Source of the DNA: Azoarcus_F sp048158365
GTDB lineage: Bacteria; Pseudomonadota; Gammaproteobacteria; Burkholderiales; Rhodocyclaceae
Direction: 5' to 3' (one strand)
Length of the DNA stretch: 29,210 nt
Assembly: GCA_048158365.1 (NCBI GenBank)
Contig: JBLLNL010000019.1
Shown here: one piece after another, positions 1-7,777 of the stretch
Numbering within the stretch: the first letter of the stretch is position 1
Layout of the letters: the number at the start of each line of letters is the position of its first letter
Translations under genes and position numbers: made by a program
Notes under the pieces: generated by a model
Told to the model about the DNA's origin: nothing
The model's input: only the letters and a program-made list of their open reading frames with translations
Database searches by the model: none

Positions 1-1
1 A

Positions 2-61
2 CCGGGCGTCAGAAGCGTCGGTGTCGGCCACGGCATCGCGCTTGCCATCGAACACTTGTGA
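2..61 (+). CDS. C-terminal end of an upstream gene (possibly thiolase-like)
   Basis: An open frame enters from the left edge and stops at TGA 59-61. Its last residues include GVGHGIALAIEHL. A small glycine-rich motif followed by an aliphatic helix is what thiolase-superfamily proteins often show at their C-terminus, but 19 residues are too few to be sure. The stop overlaps the GTG start of the next gene by four bases (GTGA), which indicates translational coupling in one operon. A thiolase would fit the CoA-thioester context of the two genes that follow. The functional name is a guess; that a coding region ends here is more secure. Confidence 0.4.
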   Translation, partial: PGVRSVGVGHGIALAIEHL

Positions 62-2070
62 GCACTACGATCGGCGCCATGAGCCATCCCACACTGCTGT
101 CGCCGATCCGGATTGGCACGATCAAGCTGCCCAACCGCGTCATCATGGGCTCGATGCACACCAACCTCGAGGAACTGGGCGAGGCCGGCGCGCCGGCGCT
201 GGCCGCGTTCTTCGCCGAGCGCGCGCGCAACGGCGTGGCGCTGATGGTCACCGGCGGCTACGCACCCAATCCGGCGGGCCGCATGAAGGCCGGACCGGGC
301 TATCTGAACGACGAAAGCCAGCTCGGCGCACACCGACCGGTCACCGCTGCGGTGCACGCGGCCGGCGCACGCATCCTGCTGCAGATCCTGCACAGTGGTC
401 GCTACGGCATGCATGCCGACATCGTCGCCCCTTCACCGATCCGGGCCCCTATCTCGCGGGTCACGCCGCGCGAACTCGACGAAGCCGGGATCCGCCAGAC
501 CATCCGCGATTATGCGCAGTGCGCCGCGCTGGCCTGTGCGGCCGGCTACGACGGCATCGAGCTGATGGGTTCCGAGGGCTATCTGCTGAGCCAGTTCAGC
601 GCACCCTGCACCAATCAGCGCGACGACGACTGGGGCGGTTCGCCCGAGAAGCGCCGGCGCTTCGCGATCGAGGTGGTGCGCGCAGTACGCGCGGCACTGG
701 GTCCGGACCCATTGCTGGTCTTCCGTCTGTCGCTGCTCGATTTGGTCGATGGCGGCATCGAATGGCGCGACACCGTCGCACTCGCAAGGGCGCTGGAAGC
801 CGAGGGTGTCGACCTGATCTCCACCGGCGTGGGCTGGCACGAATCGCCAGTGCCGACGGTGCAGCAGAGCGTGCCGCTGGCCCTGTTCACGCAGACGGTC
901 GGCCGGCTGCGCCGTGAGCTGAAGGTTCCGGTCGCGGCCTCGAATCGCATCAACACCCCCGACATCGCCGAAGCGGTGCTGGCGCGCGGCGATGCCGACC
1001 TGGTCGCGCTCGCCCGCCCGCTGCTGGCCGACGCCGCCTTCGTGGCCAAGACCCGGGCCGGGGACAGCGACACCGTCGTGCCCTGCATCGCATGCAACCA
1101 GGCCTGCCTGGACCATTACTTCACCGGAGAGGCGGTCAGTTGCCTGGTGAATCCGGCCGCAGGCCGGGAACTGACGTTTGCCGCGGCGCCGCTCACGCGG
1201 CGAAAACGTGTCGCGGTCGTCGGCGGCGGTCCGGCCGGCCTGGCGGCGGCGACGACCGCCGCCAGGCGGGGTCACCAGGTCACGCTGTTCGAGGCCGACG
1301 ACACATTGGGCGGTCAGTTCAGGCTCGCGGCGCACATCCCGGGCAAGGAAGACTATGCGAGGGTCGTCAGCGCATACGCGACGATGCTGGCCGAGGCCGA
1401 CGGCCGGTTCGTGCTCGGCCAGCCGGTGTTGGCCGCCGAGCTCCGGGCGGAAGGCTTCGACGACATCATCATCGCCACCGGCGTGCGACCTCGCCGCCCG
1501 GACATCCCGGGGCTCGATTCGCCGATCGTCGTCGGCTACGAAGCGCTGCTGTCAGGCGAGGCCAGCGCCGGAGAACGGGTCGCGATCATCGGCGCGGGTG
1601 GCATCGGCTTCGATGTCGCCGCCTTCCTGACGCACGCGCATGCGCGACCGTCGCTCGACGACTTTGTCGGCCGCTGGCGTGCAAGCGCCGGAACGACCAC
1701 CGACGCGGACACGACGCACCAGGTCTGGATGCTGAAGCGCTCGCCCGGACCGTTCGGGCGCAGCCTGGGCAAGACCACCGGCTGGGTGTTGCGGCGCGAG
1801 CTGGCCGACCACCGCGTGACCCAGCTCGACGGGGTCGAGTACCTGTCGATCGACGATGGCGGCATCCATTTTCGGCGCGACGCCGAGCAGCATTACCTCG
1901 AGGTCGACACCATCGTGTGCTGTGCCGGCCAGGAATCGGAGATCACGCTTGCGGATGAACTGCGTGACGCGGGCGTGTCGGTGAACGTCATCGGCGGCGC
2001 CGCGCTGGCGGCCGAGCTCGATGCGAAGCGGGCCTTCGAGGACGGCGTGAGAGTCGCGTTGCAGCTCTGA
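58..2070 (+). CDS. FMN/FAD/4Fe-4S NAD(P)H oxidoreductase, 2,4-dienoyl-CoA reductase family
   Basis: This 670-residue protein has the FadH/old-yellow-enzyme architecture. An N-terminal FMN TIM barrel (about residues 10-340) contains the motif HSGRYGMH. A 4Fe-4S cluster motif follows with Cys343, Cys346, Cys350 and Cys362 (C-x2-C-x3-C-x11-C). Then come an FAD Rossmann segment with VVGGGPAG near residue 385 and an NAD(P) segment with IIGAGGIG near residue 507. The family moves electrons from NAD(P)H through FAD and Fe-S to FMN and reduces unsaturated acyl-CoAs or related enoates. Length is normal for FadH-type enzymes. The GTG start at 58 overlaps the upstream stop; ATG at 79 (residue 8) is an alternative. 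It is followed after 17 bp by a crotonase gene, so a role in beta-oxidation-like degradation of an unsaturated or alicyclic acyl-CoA is inferred. The exact substrate cannot be read from sequence. Confidence 0.88.
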   Translation: MSTTIGAMSHPTLLSPIRIGTIKLPNRVIMGSMHTNLEELGEAGAPALAAFFAERARNGVALMVTGGYAPNPAGRMKAGPGYLNDESQLGAHRPVTAAVHAAGARILLQILHSGRYGMHADIVAPSPIRAPISRVTPRELDEAGIRQTIRDYAQCAALACAAGYDGIELMGSEGYLLSQFSAPCTNQRDDDWGGSPEKRRRFAIEVVRAVRAALGPDPLLVFRLSLLDLVDGGIEWRDTVALARALEAEGVDLISTGVGWHESPVPTVQQSVPLALFTQTVGRLRRELKVPVAASNRINTPDIAEAVLARGDADLVALARPLLADAAFVAKTRAGDSDTVVPCIACNQACLDHYFTGEAVSCLVNPAAGRELTFAAAPLTRRKRVAVVGGGPAGLAAATTAARRGHQVTLFEADDTLGGQFRLAAHIPGKEDYARVVSAYATMLAEADGRFVLGQPVLAAELRAEGFDDIIIATGVRPRRPDIPGLDSPIVVGYEALLSGEASAGERVAIIGAGGIGFDVAAFLTHAHARPSLDDFVGRWRASAGTTTDADTTHQVWMLKRSPGPFGRSLGKTTGWVLRRELADHRVTQLDGVEYLSIDDGGIHFRRDAEQHYLEVDTIVCCAGQESEITLADELRDAGVSVNVIGGAALAAELDAKRAFEDGVRVALQL

Positions 2071-2087
2071 ACGTGTGAGGAGAGTTC

Positions 2088-2867
2088 ATGCCCATCCAAC
2101 ACCTGCGGGTCACCCGCGACGGTCCCATGCTCCGGGTCGTCATTCACCGACCCGACAAACACAACGCCCTGTCGCTGGACGTGCTGACCGAACTCGCAGA
2201 GACGTTCGCGCAGCAGGCTCTCGATCCTGAGCTGAAGCTCGCGGTCATCTCCGGCGCCGGGGAACGCAGCTTCGCGGCCGGTGGCGACCTCAGGCAACTC
2301 GCGGAAGTGCGTACCGAGCCGCAGACACGGGACATGGTGCGCATCGCGCGCGCCGCGCTGGACGGCATCCGCGACTTCCCGGTTCCGGTCGTCGCCGCGC
2401 TGAACGGCGATGCGCTGGGCGGGGGTGCGGAGCTCGCGGTGGCGTGCGACTTCATCGTCGCGCGTCGGGGCGCACGCATCGGCTTCATCCAGGGGCGCCT
2501 GAACCTCAGCACCGCCTGGAACGGCGGCATCCGGCTGTTCGAGCGGGTCGGCAGCCGGGCCGGGCTGCGCCTGCTGTGCCGGACGGAGATGACCGGCGGT
2601 GATGCGGCCCTCGCAATGGGGCTGATCGACGCGATCGCCGACGACGGACAGTCGCTCGACGAAGCACTCGAAGCCTTCTGTGCGCCGATCCTGCGCCAGA
2701 CCCGCAATGTGCTCACCGCGTTCAAGCGGCTGGCGCGTGCGCACGCCGACGGCGCGAACCGCGCCGAGCTGGACCGGATCGAGATCGAGGACTTCGTCGC
2801 GAACTGGATACATGAAGACCACTGGCGGGTGGCCGCAGGCGTGCTGGACGACCGGAAATCCGTCTGA
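2088..2867 (+). CDS. Enoyl-CoA hydratase/isomerase (crotonase) family protein
   Basis: A 259-residue crotonase-fold protein with oxyanion-hole segments AAGGDL (about 63-68) and LGGGAEL (110-116). Glu115 matches the first catalytic glutamate of enoyl-CoA hydratases (rat Glu144). Twenty residues later, where hydratases have the second glutamate (rat Glu164), this protein has Gln135 in the segment GFIQGRL. Classical hydration is therefore doubtful. Isomerase, hydrolase, decarboxylase or lyase chemistry on a CoA thioester is possible. The start has a good ribosome site (GAGGAG, 7-8 bases upstream), and the gene lies 17 bp after the dienoyl-CoA-reductase-like gene in the same operon. It converges on the korB remnant on the other strand. 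Family membership is secure; the reaction is not known. Confidence 0.85.
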   Translation: MPIQHLRVTRDGPMLRVVIHRPDKHNALSLDVLTELAETFAQQALDPELKLAVISGAGERSFAAGGDLRQLAEVRTEPQTRDMVRIARAALDGIRDFPVPVVAALNGDALGGGAELAVACDFIVARRGARIGFIQGRLNLSTAWNGGIRLFERVGSRAGLRLLCRTEMTGGDAALAMGLIDAIADDGQSLDEALEAFCAPILRQTRNVLTAFKRLARAHADGANRAELDRIEIEDFVANWIHEDHWRVAAGVLDDRKSV

Positions 2868-2885
2868 GCGAGCCGAAGCCGGTAC

Positions 2886-3305
2886 TCAGCGCAACGATGC
2901 GTTCAGCGCGTCGAGCGCCTTGCTGCCAGGGCACAGATAGGCGTCGCCGAGCTGGTTGAGCGGCTTTTCGACCGTTATCAGCGGCACGAGTTGCGCCTTG
3001 TCGCCCGAAAAGCTGCGCGCGACATAGCTCGCGCCCAGTTGCAGCGCGAGCAGCACCAGATCGATCGGACTGTCGCTGTTGACGACACCGCGCTTGCTTT
3101 TCGAGCCCTTGTCGGCGGTGGCCGAGAACTGCCCCTTGGTCAGCCCGTAGACCCCGTTGTTCTCGACGATGCAGGTCATGCTCACGCCGCGACGCATCGC
3201 ATGCGCGAACTGGCCGATACCGATCGAGGCCGAATCACCGTCACCCGACACCCCCAGGTAGATCAGGTCGCGGTTGGCGAGCGCGGCGCCGCCGCTGAGC
3301 CGGGT
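2886..3305 (-). pseudogene. korB: Remnant of korB, 2-oxoacid (2-oxoglutarate):ferredoxin oxidoreductase beta subunit
   Basis: The reading frame matches the middle and the extreme C-terminus of the thiamine-diphosphate beta subunit: GDGDSASIG (TPP/Mg site), IVENNGVYGLTKGQ and ARSFSGDKAQLVPLI, then directly TVEKPLNQLGDAYLCPG and a NASLR end. Intact KorB proteins are about 340 residues; only about 135 are left. The N-terminal part, with the cluster-ligating cysteines and the start, is missing: the frame meets a TGA at 3315-3317 just before homology begins. A stretch of roughly 120-130 residues between VPLI and TVEKPL is also absent, without loss of frame. No korA is visible. The enzyme normally supplies reduced ferredoxin, for example to benzoyl-CoA reductase in Thauera-like organisms. 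The gene is dead, cut on its 5' side by the foreign block that follows. Deletion sizes come from my memory of the family. Confidence 0.8.
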
Positions 3306-3350
3306 GATCTCTCTTCAAGGCGACCGAGACGCCGAGCGCGCGTTGCATTT

Positions 3351-3369
3351 GGCCTCCACGGCGGAGGCC
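3351..3369. terminator. Hairpin at the 3' end of the TAXI receptor gene
   Basis: A perfect 7-bp stem GGCCTCC / GGAGGCC with a 5-base loop lies two bases beyond the stop codon of the minus-strand TAXI gene. On the plus strand it is followed by CTTTATT, so it could also stop transcripts arriving from the left. On the minus strand no U-tract follows. The stem is clear; the direction in which it works is uncertain. Confidence 0.4.
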
Positions 3370-3371
3370 CT

Positions 3372-4361
3372 TTATTGTCCGGGGGGCGGGGGAAGCGCGA
3401 GGCCGCGCTCTTCGAATACCCCCCGGGCCGCAGGATGCAGGGGAGCGGTGAGGCCGCCCGCCCACCATTGCCCGCCCGTGTCCGCGGGCCCGGCTTGCGG
3501 CAGGCTGTTGCGCATGTCGAGCAAGCTCCGAGTGAACGCGGACACAAGAGCGTCAGGCACATCGTTACGCGTCAGAACCGTGGCCAACACCGAAAACGTA
3601 GGGACGTCCTCGTCGAGATCCGGATAGGCTGACGAGGGGATCGTGCCGGGGATGAAAACCGGGTTTTCGGACAAGAAGTCACGAATTGCCGGACCCGTCG
3701 CACCAACCACATCGACCTCGCAATTCTCCAGCGTGCGCGCAACTGCCGCGTTCGGGTGGCCGATGACGAGGATCACCGCATCGAGCCGACCGTCGCAGAG
3801 TTCATCCAGTGCGACCGACGTCGTGATTCCGCTCAATTCCTCGAAATCTGTTTCTGAAAGCCCGAGCGCCGCAAACAGCCGCTCGACGGTTGGTCGGCGT
3901 CCTGAATTGAGCGGGCCACGATCTACACGCAGGCCGCGCAAATCTTCGAGATCGCGAACCTGTGCCTCCTGCCGGGCAAGGATCGTGAATGCCTCCGAAT
4001 AGAGCGAGATCACACTGCTCAGGGCACCACCACCCGCCCCTCTCAGACTAAAGCGTTCAGTGTAAACCGCATCGCGCTGCAGATCGGACTGGACTATGGC
4101 GAAGTCCAGATCGCCACGGCGCAGAGCGGCAAGATTGTAGAGCGACCCGGGGGTCGGATCGGGGCTGCACCTTTGCATTCCGGCAGCATCTACGTTGAAT
4201 TCGGCACAAATCGACTTCGCGGCCTCATAATAGGCGCCCCCCAATGGACCGGAACCAAAGGTAACGATGCGAAACGGTGAGTCGATGCGATCCTGAGCGA
4301 TGGCAGGCAGGGCGAAAACAAGTGCAAAAAGGCCTACGAAAAGGGCTTGCCGAGTGGCCAT
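3372..4361 (-). CDS. TAXI-family TRAP transporter solute-binding protein (periplasmic)
   Basis: A 329-residue secreted receptor. From the ATG at 4361 there is a clean signal peptide (MATRQALFVGLFALVFALPA, cleavage near residue 21). In-frame ATG at 4391 and TTG at 4400 would add 10 or 13 residues before it, and none of the three has a strong ribosome site. The mature part shows the TAXI pattern: ITTFGSGP-type start (here IVTFGSGPLGGAYYEAAKSI), the SLYNLAALRRGDLDFAIVQSD segment, then LRGLRVDRGPLNSG and a long C-terminal lobe. TAXI proteins deliver small organic acids or amino acids to a TRAP permease, but no permease gene is nearby, so it is an orphan receptor here. It is divergent from a DUF4239 membrane protein. 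Its base composition and codon choice look somewhat different from the flanking host genes, consistent with acquisition from elsewhere. Confidence 0.8.
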   Translation of the reverse strand: MATRQALFVGLFALVFALPAIAQDRIDSPFRIVTFGSGPLGGAYYEAAKSICAEFNVDAAGMQRCSPDPTPGSLYNLAALRRGDLDFAIVQSDLQRDAVYTERFSLRGAGGGALSSVISLYSEAFTILARQEAQVRDLEDLRGLRVDRGPLNSGRRPTVERLFAALGLSETDFEELSGITTSVALDELCDGRLDAVILVIGHPNAAVARTLENCEVDVVGATGPAIRDFLSENPVFIPGTIPSSAYPDLDEDVPTFSVLATVLTRNDVPDALVSAFTRSLLDMRNSLPQAGPADTGGQWWAGGLTAPLHPAARGVFEERGLALPPPPGQ

Positions 4362-4442
4362 GCGCTGAAAAATGTGCAACGATCGGAACATGTCCGCCAA
4401 GATAACCCATTCTGCCGCTCCAGTCTTGGACAGAAGCTAGTC

Positions 4443-5243
4443 ATGCCGGAACTTTTCTACGACATCCCCTTGCGCGAACTGGCGATTGTATTCTCGGCTC
4501 TTGCCGTCGTTGCCGCGGTTGTTGGGCTGGTCGTCGTAAAGCCTGGACTGCGCATCCTGTTCGGGACCGGACCGGACTTCAACCAGAACGTCAGCTTCGG
4601 TGGGTCGGGATTCAACCTGTTCTACGGCCTTTTGCTTGGCCTTCTCACCGTCGCGGCCTATCAGAACAATCAACGCGTCGCACAGGCCATCGAGGCCGAG
4701 GCTAGTCGACTTGGCTCGATCTATGCCGATCTGGATGCCTACCCCGAACCTGTCCGGTCAGACGCCAAATCCCTTATCCGGGACTATACGCTATTCACGA
4801 TGCACCGCGACTGGCAGGCGCACCGCACGGGCGATTTCCTCGACGGTGGCGCACACAGGGCCGACGTGATCAGATCCACTCTGGCAGGGTTCGAACCCGA
4901 AACACCGGGACAGATCATCCTGCACGATGCCGTCATCAGGTCACTGCAGGAATTCTCCGAAGCCCGCCAGCAAAGGGTCCGGGGTGTGACCACGGAGATC
5001 CCCGACGTTCTTTGGTATGCTGTCCTTGTCGGCGCGGCAATCAGCGTGACGCTTCTCGCGATGCTGCGCATGCGGCTTCACCAGCACCTGTTGCTGGCGA
5101 CGATCTCTGCCTTCTACCTTAGCGTCATCCTTTTCGTCATTGTCGTGCTCGACGATCCGCTGCGCGGCGAGGCGGGGCTCGACCCCGGGCCATTCCAGCA
5201 ACTGTGGGAGCGGCAGATGATCTGGGATGACGAGGTAGGCTGA
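4443..5243 (+). CDS. DUF4239-like integral membrane protein
   Basis: A 266-residue protein with four predicted transmembrane segments (about residues 12-32, 56-73, 188-208, 216-236) and a large soluble loop of about 115 residues between the second and third. The layout and the QNNQRVAQAIEAEASRLGSIY segment after the second helix resemble DUF4239 (bestrophin-like) proteins, whose function is unknown. The start at 4443 was chosen because the first membrane helix follows at the expected distance; the open frame extends further upstream to 4347, but that part overlaps the divergent TAXI gene and looks non-coding. The stop overlaps the next start by one base (TGATG), so this gene and the AIM24 gene are translated together. 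Confidence 0.7.
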   Translation: MPELFYDIPLRELAIVFSALAVVAAVVGLVVVKPGLRILFGTGPDFNQNVSFGGSGFNLFYGLLLGLLTVAAYQNNQRVAQAIEAEASRLGSIYADLDAYPEPVRSDAKSLIRDYTLFTMHRDWQAHRTGDFLDGGAHRADVIRSTLAGFEPETPGQIILHDAVIRSLQEFSEARQQRVRGVTTEIPDVLWYAVLVGAAISVTLLAMLRMRLHQHLLLATISAFYLSVILFVIVVLDDPLRGEAGLDPGPFQQLWERQMIWDDEVG

Positions 5244-5923
5244 TGGCGGAATTCCGGACCCGGGAAGTCGAGGGCATGCGCCAGGTCGTCATCGACATTG
5301 CCGACGAAACGGTGCGGGCCCGGAGCGGGGCGTTGTCCAACCTGCAGGGCCGGATCGAGTTTGTGCCCCGTCTGCCAACACCCGGGCATTTCCTGCGCAC
5401 CCTGATCAGCAAGGAGGCGCGGATCCGGCCCAGTTATTCCGGCACCGGACAAATCCATCTCCAGCCCTCGCTGAGCGGCTATCACATCTTCGACGCAAGA
5501 GAGGATGAACGGTGGATCCTGGAACCGGGGGTTTACTGGGCGAGCGAAGGCTCGATGGATCTCGGGCTCTACCGCGAGCGGTTCTGGCCAAGCCTCTGGG
5601 CCGGGGACGGCATGATCGTCTGGAAGACGACAATCGCAGGCTGTGGTCGTGTTGCCATCAACGCACCGGGGCCGGTCGAAGTGGTCGACGTGGACGATGC
5701 GCGCTTCGTCGTCCAGGGCCGGCTCGTGCTCGGGCGCACAGACGGTCTGCGCTTCACATCGGAGCGTGCAGCGAGATTTCCCCGCAATCTCTTTTCCGGT
5801 CAGTCGCGAATGCGGGTCTATTCCGGCAGCGGGCGGTTGCTGGTTTGCTGGACACCCTACTGGAACCATCACATCTACACGCGCATGACGGGCGAAGATA
5901 TCGAGGGAACCCTCTTCGAATGA
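5243..5923 (+). CDS. AIM24 family protein
   Basis: A 226-residue protein rich in beta structure and without a signal peptide or membrane segment. The C-terminal part has the signature of AIM24/DUF124 proteins: VQGRLVLGRTDGLRFTSE, then SGQSRMRVYSGSGRLLVCW and TPYWNHHIYTRM. These form a trimeric TRAF-like beta-barrel fold and have no settled biochemical role in bacteria. Translation is coupled to the upstream DUF4239 gene through the TGATG overlap, suggesting that the two work together at the membrane. An inverted repeat (CCAGGC 5947-5952 / GCCTGG 5965-5970) about 25 bp downstream could end the transcript but lacks a U-tract. Confidence 0.8.
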   Translation: MAEFRTREVEGMRQVVIDIADETVRARSGALSNLQGRIEFVPRLPTPGHFLRTLISKEARIRPSYSGTGQIHLQPSLSGYHIFDAREDERWILEPGVYWASEGSMDLGLYRERFWPSLWAGDGMIVWKTTIAGCGRVAINAPGPVEVVDVDDARFVVQGRLVLGRTDGLRFTSERAARFPRNLFSGQSRMRVYSGSGRLLVCWTPYWNHHIYTRMTGEDIEGTLFE

Positions 5924-6008
5924 TTGGCAAGTCACGTCTCTTCGCACCAGGCACACCCGGCATCGCCTGGGCGTTTGCCTGAACGCACACAGCAACCGGA
6001 ATAGCCAC

Positions 6009-6368
6009 ATGATCAGCGCCTATGACGCTCCGAACGGAACTCTTGCCCGCGTCGAGGCAGAACCCGCGGCCTTGCCGAGGGCTATCTGGGTCGACCTCTT
6101 CTAGCCGACGCGCGAGGAGGAGGACCTTGTAGAGAGCCTGACCGGGCTTGATCTGTCCACACGCGAAGACATGAGCGAGATCGGCAGTTTTCTGGAAGGC
6201 GGCGGGTCGAGCGGCACGAGCGGTGGTGGCCTGATGGGGCTGGTCTCGGGCCCCCTCGGCGGATCGAAGAACACCGGCAGCGGGCTTGGCCAGATCGCAC
6301 AGATGCTTGACGCCGATGGCGATGGCTCCCCCCTCGACGACATCTTCCAGAGGGTCATGAAGACTTGA
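6009..6368 (+). pseudogene. Chimeric pseudogene: CorA N-terminus joined to a DUF937-like C-terminus
   Basis: From ATG 6009 the first ~58 codons resemble the N-terminus of CorA magnesium transporters of alphaproteobacterial type (MISAYDAPNGTL, RAIWVDLF, then PTREEEDLVESL and TREDMSEI). Codon 32 is a TAG stop (6102-6104), where relatives have a sense codon. At about 6180 the homology changes abruptly, without loss of frame, to a Gly/Ser-rich stretch ending in QIAQMLDADGDGSPLDDIFQ, a tail typical of DUF937-like proteins. The frame closes at TGA 6366-6368. Neither parent protein is complete, and all CorA membrane helices and the GMN motif are missing. This is best read as a deletion joint between two genes, later hit by a nonsense change. 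The ATG at 6171 could still start a 65-residue peptide, but I see no reason to think it is made. Confidence 0.65.
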
Positions 6369-6880
6369 TCCCGGGAGAACGCTCAACCCGGACCGTCCCG
6401 CGCGTTTCACTGCAACCGAGCCGGACTATCGCCGTGAGAAGCAGATAGAGCTGAGCAGTGGACAAAGGGGGCCTTCTCGCCAAGAAGCGATGTGGCTTGC
6501 AAGGCGGGTGGGTGTTTTTTGGGGTTGGATCGACCGCTGAGACGTCGCACCGAGCGTGTCTTACGCGCTCCACGATGACTTTGCTGAGTTGTGCACCTCA
6601 AGTTGTACAATTTGGTCGTCAGGTAATCGCTTGATCTCTGTAAGCTCTGGTCACAGCCGATACCCTTTTCCATACTGGCGATGGCCGTCAGCAACTTTAC
6701 GCGGCTGCGTTGGTGAATGGCTGTCAGCACAGCCAGCAGAGTCCAAGACCGCGCAGGTCACACGGCTCGCACCTTGCAGTTGATGCTCCCCAACGCGACA
6801 CTGGCGCACGCGAGCCTCGCCGCGTGCTTTCATTTTCCAGATACAGTACCGGCGCGAGTGACCCGCCACGCCCCCCGCGC
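6369..6880. other. Non-coding stretch, lower GC
   Basis: About 510 bp without a convincing gene. The short frames in it have no recognisable motifs and no good ribosome sites. The part from about 6560 to 6700 is visibly less GC-rich than either flank. It probably represents decayed DNA at the right edge of the foreign block. I found no tRNA, clear transposase fragment or long inverted repeat in it by eye. Confidence 0.5.
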
Positions 6881-7708
6881 TCAGCGCATCGCAGCCCCGG
6901 TCAGCTCATGAAGCCGCGCGACCGCTGCGGCGTCCAGACGCAGTGCGCGCGCCAACTGTGCGAGGTAGGCCACTTCGGCCTCGGTATCGACGTCGATCGC
7001 CAATAACGATGCGGCATAAACCTCGGCCGCGACGATCTGGCTGTGAACGTCGGCGACCAGCCCGGCGAGGTCGAGCGGACGGCGGAGTTCGTCGAGCACC
7101 AACTGGCGCTCTTCGGGTGTGATTCCATCGGTTCCGATCTTGCCGGCGATGCGTTCCATCTCCTGCTCGTCCACCTGGCCGTCTGCCTTGGCAGCCGAAA
7201 TCATCGCGCGTACGATCAGGCGCTCGGTCGCCGGATCTGCGAGTGCCTGCAGCTGTTGCGCCGACAGACTCTGTGCCCGAGACGCACCCGTTTCGCCGCC
7301 CGCCCCGGCAAGTCGCCCCTGGAGTGCATTCACCGCCAGGGCGCCCAGAATCGCCATCGCACTCCCGCCCAACGCCCCTTTGACCGACTTTCCGCCGCCA
7401 CCCAGCAGTGCGCCTGCGATTGCGCCCAGGCCGCCGAGCTGCCCCCCGGTCAGATTGCCTGCCTGCTTGCTGCCGAGAAAGGTCTCGGCGAGGCCACGCA
7501 GATCGCCAAGACCGCCGGCGCCGGTCCCTGCAGTCCCGCCGGTGCCCGCGCCACCGAGTCCGCCCAGCAGACTGCCCAGCATCTGCTCGATTCCGGCGCC
7601 ACCCGCCCCGCCCAGACCCTGGGGGCCCACGGTGCGCTCAAGGCGCGCGCGACTCTGACCTGCCATGCCCTGCTGAAGCAGCGCGCCAACGATGTTTGCA
7701 AAGCTCAT
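6881..7708 (-). CDS. DUF533 (TerB-like) protein
   Basis: A 275-residue protein resembling YebE/DUF533 proteins. It starts with a short helix (MSFANIVGALLQQGM), followed by a long Gly/Ala-rich low-complexity region (about residues 30-115) that includes the hydrophobic glycine-zipper stretch GGSAMAILGALAVNALQG. The C-terminal half is a helical TerB-like domain with MISAAKADGQVDEQEMERI, an acidic motif seen in tellurite-resistance TerB relatives. The family's role is not established; membrane association is possible. The start has a good ribosome site (AGGAGAAACC before ATG). It follows the kbp-like gene on the same strand after 69 bp and may share its transcript. Confidence 0.78.
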   Translation of the reverse strand: MSFANIVGALLQQGMAGQSRARLERTVGPQGLGGAGGAGIEQMLGSLLGGLGGAGTGGTAGTGAGGLGDLRGLAETFLGSKQAGNLTGGQLGGLGAIAGALLGGGGKSVKGALGGSAMAILGALAVNALQGRLAGAGGETGASRAQSLSAQQLQALADPATERLIVRAMISAAKADGQVDEQEMERIAGKIGTDGITPEERQLVLDELRRPLDLAGLVADVHSQIVAAEVYAASLLAIDVDTEAEVAYLAQLARALRLDAAAVARLHELTGAAMR

Positions 7709-7777
7709 GGTTTCTCCTGATCAGGCAAGACTGCCGTGAATGGATGGACGAACGGGACCGTAACGCAAGCGCTGCGC

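Noticed and set aside
6556..6730. Short frames in the low-GC stretch as transposase or integrase remnants
   Set aside because: I could not match any frame on either strand to a known motif; fragments between stops are under 30 codons or look random.
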